Shown piece by piece: positions 22,270-33,111 of a stretch of 64,000 nt of DNA (position 1 is the stretch's first letter; every line of letters begins with the position of its first letter). The position numbers and the translations under genes were made by a program. This stretch comes from Gambelia wislizenii. Lineage: Eukaryota > Chordata > Lepidosauria > Squamata > Crotaphytidae. The stretch lies in the NCBI GenBank assembly GCA_030847615.1, contig JAUMIR010000001.1, positions 290,062,187 to 290,126,186 on the forward strand, written 5' to 3'. The notes beneath the pieces were generated by a model that was given only the letters and a program-made list of their open reading frames with translations, was not told where the DNA came from and ran no database searches.

Positions 22270-24340
22270 GAGAGAAAGAAGGGGACATAGCAAACTTGGC
22301 ACAAAAGTCTATATCAGAGAAACCAATACAGGCTTGCCTTCAGTGAATGTAGTGGGCCTACTCCAGAGACTACTCAAAGGGCCATACTGCAGCATTTTGG
22401 GCTCCACCAGAGCTCTGGTGGACCACAGTGGCCTGTCACAGCCACCATTTTGGTGACTGGAAGTCATGTTGTGTTACTTCCGGTCACTTCTGCCCCTCCA
22501 CCAAAACAGCATTTCAAAGTCTAAATACAGTAGATTAATCTAAGTTGGCGAGTGGCCAAAAATTATGTTTTGTTGGCCAAAAAGTTTGGGGATGCTGGGA
22601 GTCTTAGGGTGGTCAAGTAAGGTCCTAGTGACTACCCTGAACCTCCAAAGGGCTGCATGCAGCCCACGAGTCATAAAGTTCCCACTTCTGCCCTGGAAGG
22701 AAGAAGGCCTTCCCTAGCAAGTGGCTGGGCATTTTGATCCAAACTATTTCAGAGGTCATTCAGTGCAAGTCTATTCATCTTCCCAACTTCAACACCATTC
22801 TCCGTTACAGAGATCCATTGCTATTTGCTCCAGTGTGGATTTGCCACACCTGCCCATAAGAAGGTGTGCTGGGTTACACCCCCCTCAAGTTTTCTAATCA
22901 AACTTCGGGCTTGGGAATGTTCCTTTTGTTGGATTACACTGGGCTCTTGCATGATTTAGTCATGCTCCACAATTGGAAAACGAAGAGTGCTATTGCAAAC
23001 ATCTGATCCACAGCGATGTCAGTGCTGGTGTTGGGGGGTCTGTAAGGGCAAGCTCATAGTGTGGCTAAAGCCTATAGTTGCCCATCTTCCATGAATAATG
23101 AAAGCTGCCATATTGAACTTTCATAAACTGGGTCTGTAATAATGGTAGAAATCAAATTATTCCATGAGTGTGTGCCCAGAGGAGAGCTGTTCTAAGGAGC
23201 ACCATCAGGCAGCTAAAATTTAGGATGGAAGCCGTTCTGAATGGTTGAAATAATGGTTATACACTCCTGCACTTTCATTTCTTGTGGTGTCATTTTACAA
23301 AGCTTGTAGCAGCAAATATTACAAGGTAGATTAATAGCTCTTACTTAAGGGTTTTTTTCTATACCATCCCAGTAATATAAGAACACAAAAGAACCTTACT
23401 AGAGTCATCTAGTCCAGAACTATTTTATCACAGTAGCCACTGAGATGTCTTTAAAAAACCCACAAGCAGAAGATCAGTTCACCCAGTTATATCCATCAAC
23501 AACTGGGACAGAGACATACTGTATTGCTTCTTGATTCTGGAGATGACATATAGCCATGTTGACTAATAGTAGCCAATGATAGCTTAACCCTCCGTGAATC
23601 TGTCTAACCTCCTTTTATCACCCTCCAAGTCTCATGAAGGGTCCATGTGGACAGGGCCAGTGGTGTGCTTCTCCCTTAATTACTGGATGAGGCTCTTTAC
23701 TAGGCACTGAATGAATGTCTGTGAATGTCTCTTAGCCCAGAAAATGATGGCAGATTAACAAGAAAGAAGAAATCCCATCCCTGAGTATTCCTTCATGTGT
23801 TCATTATGAGCACAGTGAGGAAGAAGCCGTGCCTGCCCAAGGTGTTTTGCTGGCTGAAACGAAGCCTGAATGCCCCACCACCCACCACTCTCTGTGAAGG
23901 CTGACACTTTAAAAAGTCTTGCTGTGCCATAGAAAACAGGGTGATGATCACCAAAAAAGAGAAAATGCATCACTATCAAGAAAAACAAAAGTAGGTCCAG
24001 ATTTGTAGGTCCAGATTTGTTTAATATTTGCGTTGGTCCACTTCTATGTGTAGATGTAATTTTAGACGGAAAATGACATAAACTCAAATAAGTCCAGTAT
24101 ATCTCACCATATTGTAGAAGACTGACCCAATGGCTTGGGTGTCTGCCTGCACGCAGTTTGCTGTCCAGATGCTAATTCTTCATGGGCAGCTTCAAGGATC
24201 CTGCTCTACCTTCTTGTGTTTCTTTCTCCTTACACCAGACTTGGACTGCTTAGACCTTCAAGTGGAGCTGTGGTCCTCCTGATCTTAGTGGGCTCCAGTT
24301 TCCATCTTCCCCCTGCCACCCTGGCCAGGGGTGAATGATG
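22270..24340. other. Unassigned, with an old CR1/L3-like stretch at 23370-23670 (minus strand)
   Basis: AGAACACAAAAGAACC..GAGTCATCTAGTCCAGAAC and CATGTTGACTAATAGTAGCC, in complement, resemble old CR1/L3 3' sequence. Nothing else is recognised. Confidence 0.35.
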
Positions 24341-24349
24341 CTGAGAGTT

Positions 24350-24703
24350 ATCATTCAATAACATTTTAATAATGATAGCTCTGTTTAAATATTTGAAAGG
24401 ATATGATATTGAAGAGAGAGCAAGCTTGTTTTCTGCTGCTCCAGAGACTAGGACATGGAGCAATAGACTCAAACTACAGGAAAAGATTCCACTTAAGCAT
24501 TAGGAAGAACTTCCTTACAGTAAGAGCTGTTTAACAGTTGAATATACATCCTGGTGGAATCTCCTTCTTTGGAGGTTTTTAAACAGGGGCTGGAGGGCTA
24601 TCTGTCAGGAATGCTTTGATTGTATATTCCTGCATGGCAGGGGATTGAACTGGATGGCCCTCATGGTCTCTTCCAATTCTATGATTCTATGATTCTATGA
24701 TAA
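24350..24703 (+). mobile_element. CR1 LINE 3' end
   Basis: It runs from AATGATAGCTCTGTTTAAAT (codons ALFKYLK) through the GCTGCTCCAGAGACTAGGAC block to a tail of ATTCTATG repeats at 24675-24702. 5'-truncated, with frameshifts. Confidence 0.92.
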
Positions 24704-25107
24704 TCTGTTCTGTTTTAAATTTCTGTAAGCCGCCTTCGGTCCCAACATTGGTAAAAATGTAAAATGTTAAATACATACATATATACATACAGTGGCTGGA
24801 ACTGCAGGTTGTCTGTCCATGAGAGAAAGGGACTCCCAAAGGCAGGACTGTCCACTGAATGGAGGACATATGGCCTTTCATAGACACTGATTTCACCCAA
24901 TCCCCCTACGCATGATGCCACTTGAAGCAGGTCACTTTACACAGTCTAACAGCAGGGTAAGCATCTCCCATTCCACTGGTCACACTTGTGCATTAAGTCC
25001 AATGTAACCACATGGGGCTCTCATTCGTAAGTCAAGGTCAACTTGACAGCAGTTAACAACAGCAACCACATGATGTGTGTCTGTCTGTTTTCACATGATG
25101 AAATGCT

Positions 25108-26088
25108 ATGATATCAGCATCCAAGTTTTTCAAAAGAATACAGATATTTCACCACACAGAAGCAGCTCTGCAGTGCCTAACATCCTGCTTCGCAACAGCT
25201 GCAGAGCTCTTTGGGCTGGAAGTCAACCTGAAGAAAACAGAAGTTCTTTACCAGCCTGCACCACAGGACGAATACCATCATCCCCACATTGCCGTCGGCA
25301 AATCTGTGCTCAAGTCCATTCAGCAGTTCACCTACCGGGGAAGCATCATCTCCTCAGATGCCAAGATTGACAAAGAGATCGATCACAGATTAGCAAAGGC
25401 ATATAGTGCATTTGGGAGACTTCACAAAAGAGTCTGGAGCAATAAACACCTGAGGCAAAGCACAAAAATCAGTGTGTATAGAGCCATAGTACTGTCTATC
25501 CTCCTTTATGGATCTGAAACATGGGTCACCTATCGCCACCACCTACGACTCCTCGAGCGCTTTCATCAGCGCTGTCTACGCACAATCCTAAATATACACT
25601 GGACTGCCTATGTGACGAATGTTGCTGTCCTTGAGCAAGCAGGGATCACCAGTATTGAGGCCATGATATTGAGAACACAGCTGCGCTGGGCAGGGCACGT
25701 TTCTAGGATGGAGGACCATCGCCTCCCAAAAATACTACTCTACGGTGAACTCGCCACGGGTCAGCGTAAGAGGGGCGCTCCAAAAAAGCGATACAAAGAC
25801 TCCCTGAAACAACATCTCAGGCTCGGCCAAATTGATCACCAACAGTGGTCCGCCCTGGCCTCACATCGGGAGGCATGGAGACGCACTATCCACAATGCTG
25901 CAGCCTTATTTGAGAACTCACGCCGAACAAGTCTTGAAGAGAAACGACAACGCAGAAAGAATCACAAACCAGAAACATCACCTAAGGAGACCTTCTGCTG
26001 TGCTTTTTGCAACCGGACTTGTTTATCTCAGATTGGCCTTTTTAGTCATCAGCGCGCTTGCAGAAAGCGCGGGATGAGTCCTTCCTGA
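25108..26088 (+). CDS. LINE endonuclease/RT C-terminal ORF, 5'-truncated but open (copy B)
   Basis: This is a 326-codon frame. From about residue 14 it matches the last ~308 residues of the 1052-residue LINE protein at 49093-52251: ALQCLTSCFATAAELFGLEV, then SVYRAIVLSILLYGSETWV, RMEDHRLPKILLYGELATG, and a terminal C-x2-C-x12-H-x3-C zinc-binding motif (CAFCNRTC ... SHQRAC). It lacks the endonuclease and the RT catalytic motifs, which were lost by 5' truncation at about 25152. The first residues therefore come from flanking DNA and the start is arbitrary. It has no stop or frameshift. Nothing indicates that it is expressed. Confidence 0.85.
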   Translation: MISASKFFKRIQIFHHTEAALQCLTSCFATAAELFGLEVNLKKTEVLYQPAPQDEYHHPHIAVGKSVLKSIQQFTYRGSIISSDAKIDKEIDHRLAKAYSAFGRLHKRVWSNKHLRQSTKISVYRAIVLSILLYGSETWVTYRHHLRLLERFHQRCLRTILNIHWTAYVTNVAVLEQAGITSIEAMILRTQLRWAGHVSRMEDHRLPKILLYGELATGQRKRGAPKKRYKDSLKQHLRLGQIDHQQWSALASHREAWRRTIHNAAALFENSRRTSLEEKRQRRKNHKPETSPKETFCCAFCNRTCLSQIGLFSHQRACRKRGMSPS

Positions 26089-26114
26089 ATCTTCGTTTGC
26101 GAAGTAAAGCCAGA
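25152..26114 (+). mobile_element. Endonuclease/RT LINE, 5'-truncated (copy B)
   Basis: Nearly identical to the 3' third of the LINE at 49.0-52.9 kb in the opposite orientation. It ends with the family hairpin CTTCGTTTGCGAAG (26091-26104), then TAAAGCCAGAG. The 3' AG tail is short. The homology start inside the RT-distal region indicates incomplete reverse transcription. Confidence 0.93.
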
Positions 26115-26515
26115 GGTATTCTATACGGTGAACTTTTCTAATCTATGTATCTCCTTCAATATTCATGAAAAAAAACCAGGATTTAGAAAAGCAAGGATGT
26201 ATATAGCCTTGGAATACTTTATACTTTCCTAACAAGAAACAAGAGCCCTCCAACACGCAATTAGAAAGACACACCTAAGAAAGACAGACTTCGACTTGTA
26301 TTTCTCTTTGAGCATTTATGTAAACCCACTCCTAATTAATACAAGTTAATTAGTTATATTTTAGGGTAGTATGCAACTGCAGCCAAAGGGAATAAACAGG
26401 TTCACCAGCTGCTATATTCTACATAGGAAGTAATATTTCTGCAATTTAAAATGTGGTCCTTACATTTCCTTTTGGGGGGGAAATGCCCTGTGATGAATAG
26501 AAGAAATGCCCTATT
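26115..26515. other. Unassigned AT-rich sequence
   Basis: No feature recognised. Confidence 0.45.
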
Positions 26516-26519
26516 TATT

Positions 26520-27069
26520 TCAGTGAGACTTTGCAAAATTAAAATGATATGTAGTAAAAACAGTATGCGTGAGCCACCTGCTTACTATCGGATGGAGCGG
26601 ATTGGCACGGAATGACAGCTGCAGCAGAGCCAACAACATTTCAGATTCTAGCTTACCTTGCCAACTGGACTTAAATTCACGCATGAGGCTCTTTACTAGC
26701 ACTGAATGAATTTGCCTGCTATTAATATGCACTGGCAACTGTTTCAGCTCACTCAGGTCACCAAGGGTCGGTGTTAATTCAAACAAAGGAAAATCTGTAT
26801 CCAGTTGGAAAGGATTGACAGTAGCTTTTGGGTGGAAAGACACAGCTCTCACAAGAGAGCAAAAAACGGAGACCGCCTCATTTCCAAGGTGATCCGCTGA
26901 CATGGTCCTTTCATGGCCTCCAGGTGACGAAGAAGAGGAGCCCAAAGCCTTCAAATGCATTAAACTTTGAAAAACTTTTTGAACAGATAGTGAAAGGGAA
27001 ATAGCAGACAAATGCCTGGACTTCTCATACTGCACATTAATGTGTGTATACAGGCATACACACAAACAT

Positions 27070-27113
<44 letters not shown>

Positions 27114-27134
27114 TTCTTTCAACCCTGATTTCAT
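26520..27134 (-). other. 204-codon open frame of unknown meaning
   Basis: The first ~35 residues are a translated microsatellite (VCVCV, REREREREC). The remaining ~150 residues are of normal composition and include FQLDTDFPLFELTPTLGDL and SELKQLPVHINSRQIHSVL. I recognise no domain, repeat family or splice context. A host exon, an old element or chance are all possible. It is recorded because it is the longest non-repetitive frame in the window not explained by a LINE. Confidence 0.2.
27071..27113. repeat. (CT)n(CA)n compound microsatellite
   Basis: Eleven CT units directly followed by about ten CA units. Confidence 0.95.
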
Positions 27135-27552
27135 TCATGAGTGCGGCCCTTCCTAGGCTGGCACCCTCCAGATGCCTGACTAGAACTCCTGTTTCTCCTA
27201 CGTAATTAAAAGTTGTGGCCATGCTGGATGGGAATGATGGGCATGGGAATCCCACACAACTGGAGGGTGTCAGCTAGAGGAAAGCAGTACCAGAGTAGGA
27301 GGACAAATTCCTGGGTCATATTTTATAGCCACTGAAGGAGGTGTCTCTAAAAGTCACTCCCATCGTTAGATTTTGCGGGGAGGAGTTCTAGAAATGTCTC
27401 TATGTTTTTCAAAGTGTGGAAATGTGGATCCGCTGCTGTGAAAGTGACTCTTTGCCTCTCCTCCAGGAGGCAACAGAGGTAGAAGCAAGTAATTGAGGCT
27501 CCCTGGTGACTTCACTTCCTTGTTACCTACCCTGACACCCCTGCCCCATATC

Positions 27553-28365
27553 TGTAATAATTGCCAATATTTAATGATTTGGCCAAATGTGGCCTTCCAT
27601 GCAGTGTGGCCATTAAAACAGGGGAATTAAAAAAACAGGAATTCAAAAGGACTAGTGTTGAGATTCAGTCTGGTATGCACTTAAGGAGGGGCCAGCTCAA
27701 ATTCCAAAGAAAGATAATTTGCAAGGCAACTTCTTGCCTGAACATCTGGCTAATCCCATCAGCCTAAACTGAGATACATTTGTAAAGATCCATCATACCT
27801 TTAACCTTCCACAGACAAAGAGAGTTGCTTCCTCTATTCAGTTACAAGGTATACGTACATTAAGGATCGCTAGCATATCTAGAGTGTCCGTTGTCTTACC
27901 CTGAGAACCTCTGAGAAGCATTGTCTTTCACTCTAAATCCCAACCCCTGAAGGAAATTATTGGGTATAAAAACCCTTCCAAAACCCCACTCAAGTGCATG
28001 CAGTTTGTCTTCCTCTTGACTCCGCATTAGACTGTGTAGCCATTCCTGCTTCAGGACCCCCACTCTGCTGGTTTCATCTGTGACCTCATCTCCTCAGAAT
28101 GGTACAGTATCACCCCCAAAAAAGTCCCTCCTCTATTCCTCTATCCCAATACTTCTTACTTCATTTGCTAGCCTTGCATGAATGCTTGAAGCCTGTGTGT
28201 GTGTAAACATTGTTATTATTGTTTTCTCAAATAAAGATCAATTATTGTACTAACCAGCTTAACATCTTCGCCTGATTGCCAGTATACATAGGTCAAAAGG
28301 TCCTGCTGTCTGCTGCCCCCTCTTGCATAGCCAAGCTGAGTATATTAATTCCCCAAATTACTATT
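27553..28365 (+). repeat. Solo LTR-like element (retroviral type)
   Basis: It starts TGTAATAATTGCC. A TATA box, TATAAAA, lies at 27965-27971 and AATAAA at 28230-28235, about 260 bp downstream, followed by CCAGTATACATAGGTCAAAA. This U3-R-U5 order and the length of about 810 bp suit an endogenous retroviral LTR. It aligns along its length with 43045-43965. No coding interior or second LTR is adjacent. The exact ends and target duplication were not resolved. Confidence 0.65.
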
Positions 28366-28655
28366 GATATTTGGAAGGTGTGATGAGCATGAAGATGATC
28401 AAATGAGATGAGAGCTTGAAAGGGATCAGTCCCAGAGCAGGAGACTGTAATGGGGGGCGGATTTCTGGGTGTTTGAAGGCATGTATGACGGAGTTGTTGG
28501 TTAGTTGGAGCTGAAGGCTCTGGTTGTGTGTGTATGTATGCAGTGAAGTCTGAGTGGAGGCTTGTGTGCTTTATGGGTGAGGTTTGAATCCTGGAATATT
28601 GTGTGCAGAGGGTGGAAGTCTGGATGTGAAGGTTGAATGAACAAAGTGAATGAGT
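28366..28655. other. Unassigned GT-rich sequence
   Basis: GT/GA-rich on the + strand, no family recognised. Confidence 0.4.
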
Positions 28656-28663
28656 CTGGGGAG

Positions 28664-28860
28664 ATTATCAGACGAGTGCCTAAAAACATTATTATGGCAC
28701 TATATTTTACAGTGTTCATGTTCTGGCACAACGACACATGTTTTCGCACGCTGCTGTGATAACGATACAAAATCACCCCAAGAATCTGGCAATATGAGCA
28801 CTCGCATTGCTTACTTCCATGTTTCTCTGTGAATGAGATTTCAGCACATCTTGCGAGAAG
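28664..28860. mobile_element. MITE end, GGAGATTATCAGACGAG type (partial)
   Basis: GGAGATTATCAGACGAGTGCC resembles the foldback element ends GGAGATTTTCACACGGGG (54578) and GGACTTTATCAGAC (20168). No matching right end is seen before the Penelope-like remnant, so the right limit is a guess. Confidence 0.35.
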
Positions 28861-29018
28861 ACACAAGCCCCCAAACACCAAAATTAAAAAAGAAAATGTT
28901 CAGAAAAGCATAGATACTCATTTCAAAACTTGCAAGCAAGACAGCCTATAAACGTACTCAAAACATCAAGAATATATTAGTATGGGCAGATTTTGATTTT
29001 CCGGTAGTACAAAACAGT

Positions 29019-29372
29019 TTGATTGCTAAGGGACATTACATCTGTGGACATTGTTCGGCATGCAGACACAGCAGCAATTTGAAATGTTTTGTGAATACTG
29101 CTGATGGTAGAAGTTATGAAATATACAAACTTTTTACATGTGCTAGTAAAAATGTTATATACATAATTGAATGCCCTTGCAAATTAATTTATGTGGGCAT
29201 GACCAGCAGAGCGATAAGAACTCGGATCACAGAACACAGAAGTTGTATTAAAAACCGTAAAATAGAAGCTCCATTGGTAAAACATTTTCTTGAGAAACAT
29301 CATACCCATGATTCATTCAAATTCTGGTGCATAGATGGGATATCCAATACTAAAAACATAAAACAATTATAG
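29019..29372 (+). CDS. Penelope-type GIY-YIG endonuclease domain (partial ORF)
   Basis: This is a 117-residue frame. It has a cysteine cluster C9-x2-C12-x2-C15-x7-C23, followed by the GIY-like strand VIYIIECP (46-53), the YIG-like strand LIYVGMTSR (56-64), and the helix IRTRITEHRSCIK with the expected Arg and His. The PLVKHFLEKHH region follows. The GIY-YIG nuclease nicks target DNA for reverse transcription. The frame is open upstream to 28914, so the methionine at 29019 is only the first ATG of a truncated gene. It stops at a TAG after KNIKQL. It is an inactive remnant because the RT is absent. Confidence 0.82.
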   Translation: MIAKGHYICGHCSACRHSSNLKCFVNTADGRSYEIYKLFTCASKNVIYIIECPCKLIYVGMTSRAIRTRITEHRSCIKNRKIEAPLVKHFLEKHHTHDSFKFWCIDGISNTKNIKQL

Positions 29373-29842
29373 ATATTGGAACTCAAATGGATTCATCATT
29401 TGAAATATGAATCCCCGGTGGGTTTAAATGAAAATGTGAATTGGCTAGTTTGAGTCTTTTGCTGTCCTTTCACACCTTAAATTTCCTCTTAGTTCTTTTC
29501 TTGAGTCTTGACAGGATGGTTGCCACCACCAGTTTGACTGGTTATAGAAAAGGTTCTGTGAACAGGAGAAGAACTTCATTTAAATGCTGGTGTATTGATG
29601 GGATAGCTAATACTAAGTACCTAAAACTACTACCAATAATGGTACTCAAATGGACACATGGTTGGTAAAATTGGACCCCTGGTGGGTAAAGGTGTGGGTG
29701 TAAGTGGTTGGTTGAGTTTTTCAATGTCCTTCCACATCCTAAGTTTTCCCTAGGACCTTTTCTTTTCTTGAGTCTTGGCAGGATCGTTCCCATTACCAGT
29801 TCAGCTGGTTATATAAGATACTCTGTGAGCAGGAGTAGTACA
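29312..29842 (+). repeat. Tandem duplication of Penelope 3' segment (2 x ~263-268 bp)
   Basis: Unit 1 (29312-29574) and unit 2 (29575-29842) both start with TTCATT(C/T)AAAT.CTGGTG (residues FK.WCIDGI.NTK). Both continue through ACTCAAATGGA, TTTTCTTGAGTCTTG and end GTGA.CAGGAG. They differ by many substitutions, so the duplication is old. Confidence 0.85.
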
Positions 29843-29916
29843 TTGTTGCTTTGGAATTGAGCAGTCACATTGTGTGAGCTGTTGAGTTATTATATATTTT
29901 GAATGCTTGTAGGCCA

Positions 29917-29939
29917 CTGAGGATGACTGCTGTTGAAAC
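29917..29939 (+). ncRNA. Hammerhead-ribozyme-like core (degenerate)
   Basis: CTGAGGA (29917-29923) fits the CUGANGA core and GAAAC (29935-29939) fits the second core strand, separated by 11 nt. In those 11 nt, GAC..GTT can pair weakly (29925-29927 with 29932-29934). Such cores are known in the terminal repeats of Penelope-like elements. The stem is poor, so activity is doubtful. Confidence 0.4.
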
Positions 29940-29999
29940 GTTTCTGGCATTGAGCTTTTATTATTTACTATTAATAATTTTAGCATCTGCACACTTTTC

Positions 30000-30540
30000 A
30001 GTGGGGTATTGTTACCCTTTTAGAAATTTTAATTTTATTGGATTCTCTGCTCCAGGGTTTAGTTATCCTTTCATTTCTTCATATTGTTGTTTTTTATGAT
30101 TGGGAGTAGGTTTAGTTTATCCTGGTTATTTTTTGGCAGAACCCTTCAGTTTGGTTTTTGGCTTCTCATAAGTAACAGAATGTTGGGCTAGATAGCCCTT
30201 CAGTCTAATCCAACATGTTCTTTGTTCAGCAGGGGCTCTAAATTACCCTTAGAATTTTTGCCCTTAGAACTGTATGGAAAGAATTGTATGGAAACAGGTG
30301 GGTCAATTGTCCTGTTTCCCTCCTCCTCACATAAATTACATGCCAAGTAACACCCCTACAATACAATTGATGGCAATTGTTGCTCTGGTTTGTGGTGTCC
30401 ACCTAAGTGCTCATGCTACCATGCCATCTTTTGCCAACTAGCAAATAGAGAAACACAACTGAGGTGAAGCCTCCAAGGTGCACTAAAAAAGGAGTGGAAT
30501 TTCTTAAGCCCCAGCATCCATGTAATCAAGTGGTTTTCTG
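30000..30540. other. Unassigned; CR1/L3-type 3' end at 30163-30235
   Basis: AGAATGTTGGGCTAGATAGCC..CAGTCTAATCCAACATGTTC resembles the standard ending of old CR1/L3 LINEs. No other feature. Confidence 0.4.
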
Positions 30541-30547
30541 CCGGCGC

Positions 30548-31401
30548 AACTGCAGATGACACCAAATTAGGAGGAGGAGTTAATACCCTGGAGGACAGGA
30601 TCAAAATTCAAAATGACCTGGATAAACTGGAGAGCTGGGCCAAAGCTAACAAAATGAAATTCAGTACGGAGAAATGTAAGGTACTGCACTTAGGGAGGAA
30701 AAATGAAATGCATAGATATAGGATGGGGGAGACCTGGCTGAATGAGACTACATGCAAAAGGATCTAGGAATCCTAGTAGACCACAAGTTGAACATGAGTC
30801 AACAGTGTGATGCGGCAGCTAAAAAGGCCAATGCAATTTTGGGCTGCATCAATAGAAGTATAGTGTCCAGATCAAGGGAAGTAATAGTGCCGCTCTATTC
30901 TGCCTTGGTCAGACCTCACCTAGAATACTGTGTCCAGTTCTGGGCACCACAATTCAAAAAGGATATGGACAAATTGGAGCATGTCCAGAGAAGGGTGAAA
31001 GGTCTGGAAAAGATGCCTTATGAGGAGAGACTTAGGGAGCTGGGTATGTTTAGCCTGGAAAAAAAAAACGGTTAAGAGGCAATATGATAGCCCTGTTTAA
31101 GTATTTGAAGGGATGTCACGCTGAGGATGGAGCAGGCTTGTTTTCTGCTGCTCCAGAGATTGGAACACGGAACAATGGATGCAAGCTCCAGGAACAGAGA
31201 TTCCACCTCAACATTAGGAGGAACTTTTTGACAGTAAGAGCTGTTCAGCAGTGGAACGCACTCCCTCGGAGCATGGTGGGGTCTCCTTCCTTGGAGGTCA
31301 GGGATGCTTTGATCATGATTTCCTGCATGGCAGGGGGTTGGACTGGATGGCCCTCGTGGTCTCTTCCAACTCTGCAATTCTATGATTCTATGACTCTATG
31401 A
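30548..31401 (+). mobile_element. CR1 LINE, 5'-truncated at the RT active site
   Basis: It begins at the codons for ADDTKLGGG, which is the RT catalytic motif C. It continues as [50 protein letters not shown] and ends with GGCAGGGGGTTGGACTGG and ATTCTATG repeats. Two open blocks (30752-31075, 31084-31401) are separated by a frameshift in an A-run at about 31061-31075. The element is non-functional but the best-preserved CR1 3' half in the window. Confidence 0.93.
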
Positions 31402-32150
31402 AGGTATTTCCCAGAAGGAGCAACTGTACACAGTCGTCCAGCATGATGACTAAAATAACTTGCAAGACAACCAAGAGGAAAACTGATGTCCCTGGGCTGA
31501 AAGACTGAAAGGCATTCAGACAGGGTTCTGGATATACCAGGGAATCTTTGATAAACTCTTCATCCCAAAGTTTGGGGGTAAAAGAATAAAGATAAAAATA
31601 GCTTAATCCACCAGGGGGCAGGCTATTGTGCCACATAAGAATGTGTGTGGATTAAGAATTTAAGGCTAGAAGAAAGAGTTTTCTTCTCCATACAGCTTCT
31701 GTTAGTATATTAAAATTATACTCAACAGACCAGTTAACTATGAAGCAATCAGTTTTATTTGTATTTAGCCATTTTTTAAAAGTCTTGGGAAAGGTTTAGG
31801 TTGCTTTCCTTTTTCCCTTTCTTTTTTAAAAAACTTCTATTTATGAAAAGTTTTCAGTATTCACTTTGGTGTTGTCTAGACAATTCAAAAGTAGGAGGCC
31901 AAAAACTCCATGTACTCTGAGATAACAGCCTTCGCTTTTCTTGTGAAGTTTTTAAAAATATATATATGCAGAAATGCGCATCCCCGCCCGTTTGAACAAC
32001 CAATTTGAATTGGGGCACATTCCAGAAGTCAAAATATGATTGGTTGGATGTACATTGGGGGGGGTGACCTTGCCAGCAATGAAGTGGCTGGAGCTGCCAT
32101 TGTTGATTTTCACAGAAGCAATCATGCACCATTTCCAAGAAGTAAAGCAA
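31402..32150. other. Unassigned sequence
   Basis: No feature recognised. Confidence 0.45.
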
Positions 32151-32152
32151 TA

Positions 32153-32178
32153 AATAAATAAATAAATAAATAAATAAA
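32153..32178. repeat. (AAAT)n microsatellite
   Basis: Six to seven AAAT units. Confidence 0.95.
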
Positions 32179-32179
32179 A

Positions 32180-33100
32180 TAAAGCAGAAGATTGCTCTTC
32201 TGCATCTTGGATTTAACGAGGGGGAGGGAATTGCAATGGTGGGAGCTTTTGGAGAATATAACATGAGTGATTAACCTGTGGCCACCATCTTTATTTGCGG
32301 GCATGCACCATGTGAACTTCAAACACAGATAGCTTCTCATACCAGTGATCTTGAGGAAAAAATCATGAAGACAAATGAACACTGCTGCAATGGTGAGTTA
32401 ATGCACAAATATCCGCAGCTAATTTTCCCATCTAGCTGACCCCTTTGTATAGAATATTATAAATCCCTGACTTGAGTCAACCTGCTTGTGAGATCATCTT
32501 CAAACAGTTCGTACAGGTGAAATAAAAATCAAGGCCTCAGCCCTGTATTCACTTTTACCTGGAAGGAACCTGCACTGAAAAAAAGAGATTTCATTCTGGA
32601 TAGACCTGTAGAATATTGTGCCACCATTTTAATGCACTCATATTAAGTATGTTTTATATCCTGGCTGAAGGAAAGAACTGGTTGGTGTCCACTGATGTTT
32701 AATGTTGATTGCCATAGTTTAGTGTATTTGTTTATAGAAGTTGCACCTTCACCCAGAAAGAAACAGGTGTCATAGTATTTTGGAACTGAAGGCTTGTGTC
32801 CAGTCAAGAGTGTCTGTTGACCAATGGAATGGACAAAGTGGGTGGAGATGACTCTTTCTCCCCATTGCTGCTTGTCATGCCTCCAAAAAGATCTAGATTC
32901 AGAGGGTGAAGTCTGAAGCATTGACAGGTGCTTGGACAGAACCTGAGAATTACAATGTAAAACAATACAAGATATCAACAATACAAGATGGAGAGAAATA
33001 AGTATTCAGCCAGGGAAAATTTAACAATTTAAAATTCCCGGGGGGGGGGGAAGAAGTGCTGGGGTGGAAAAAACACAATCCCAGTGCTAGCTATACCACA
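32180..33100. other. Unassigned sequence
   Basis: No feature recognised. A poly-G run lies at about 33040. Confidence 0.45.
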
Positions 33101-33111
33101 TTCAAAAAATG

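Larger units (their letters stand above)
28914..29990 (+). mobile_element. Penelope-like element, 3' remnant
   Basis: The open stretch from 28914 encodes a Penelope-type linker (AYKRTQNIKNILVWA), a cysteine cluster and a GIY-YIG endonuclease ending at 29372. A ~260-bp segment is then present twice in tandem (29312-29574 and 29575-29842). A non-coding tail follows with a hammerhead-like core (29917-29939). The reverse-transcriptase domain is missing upstream. Penelope-like elements differ from other retrotransposons in using a GIY-YIG nuclease and often carry hammerhead motifs (family knowledge). The right boundary is approximate. Confidence 0.8.
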
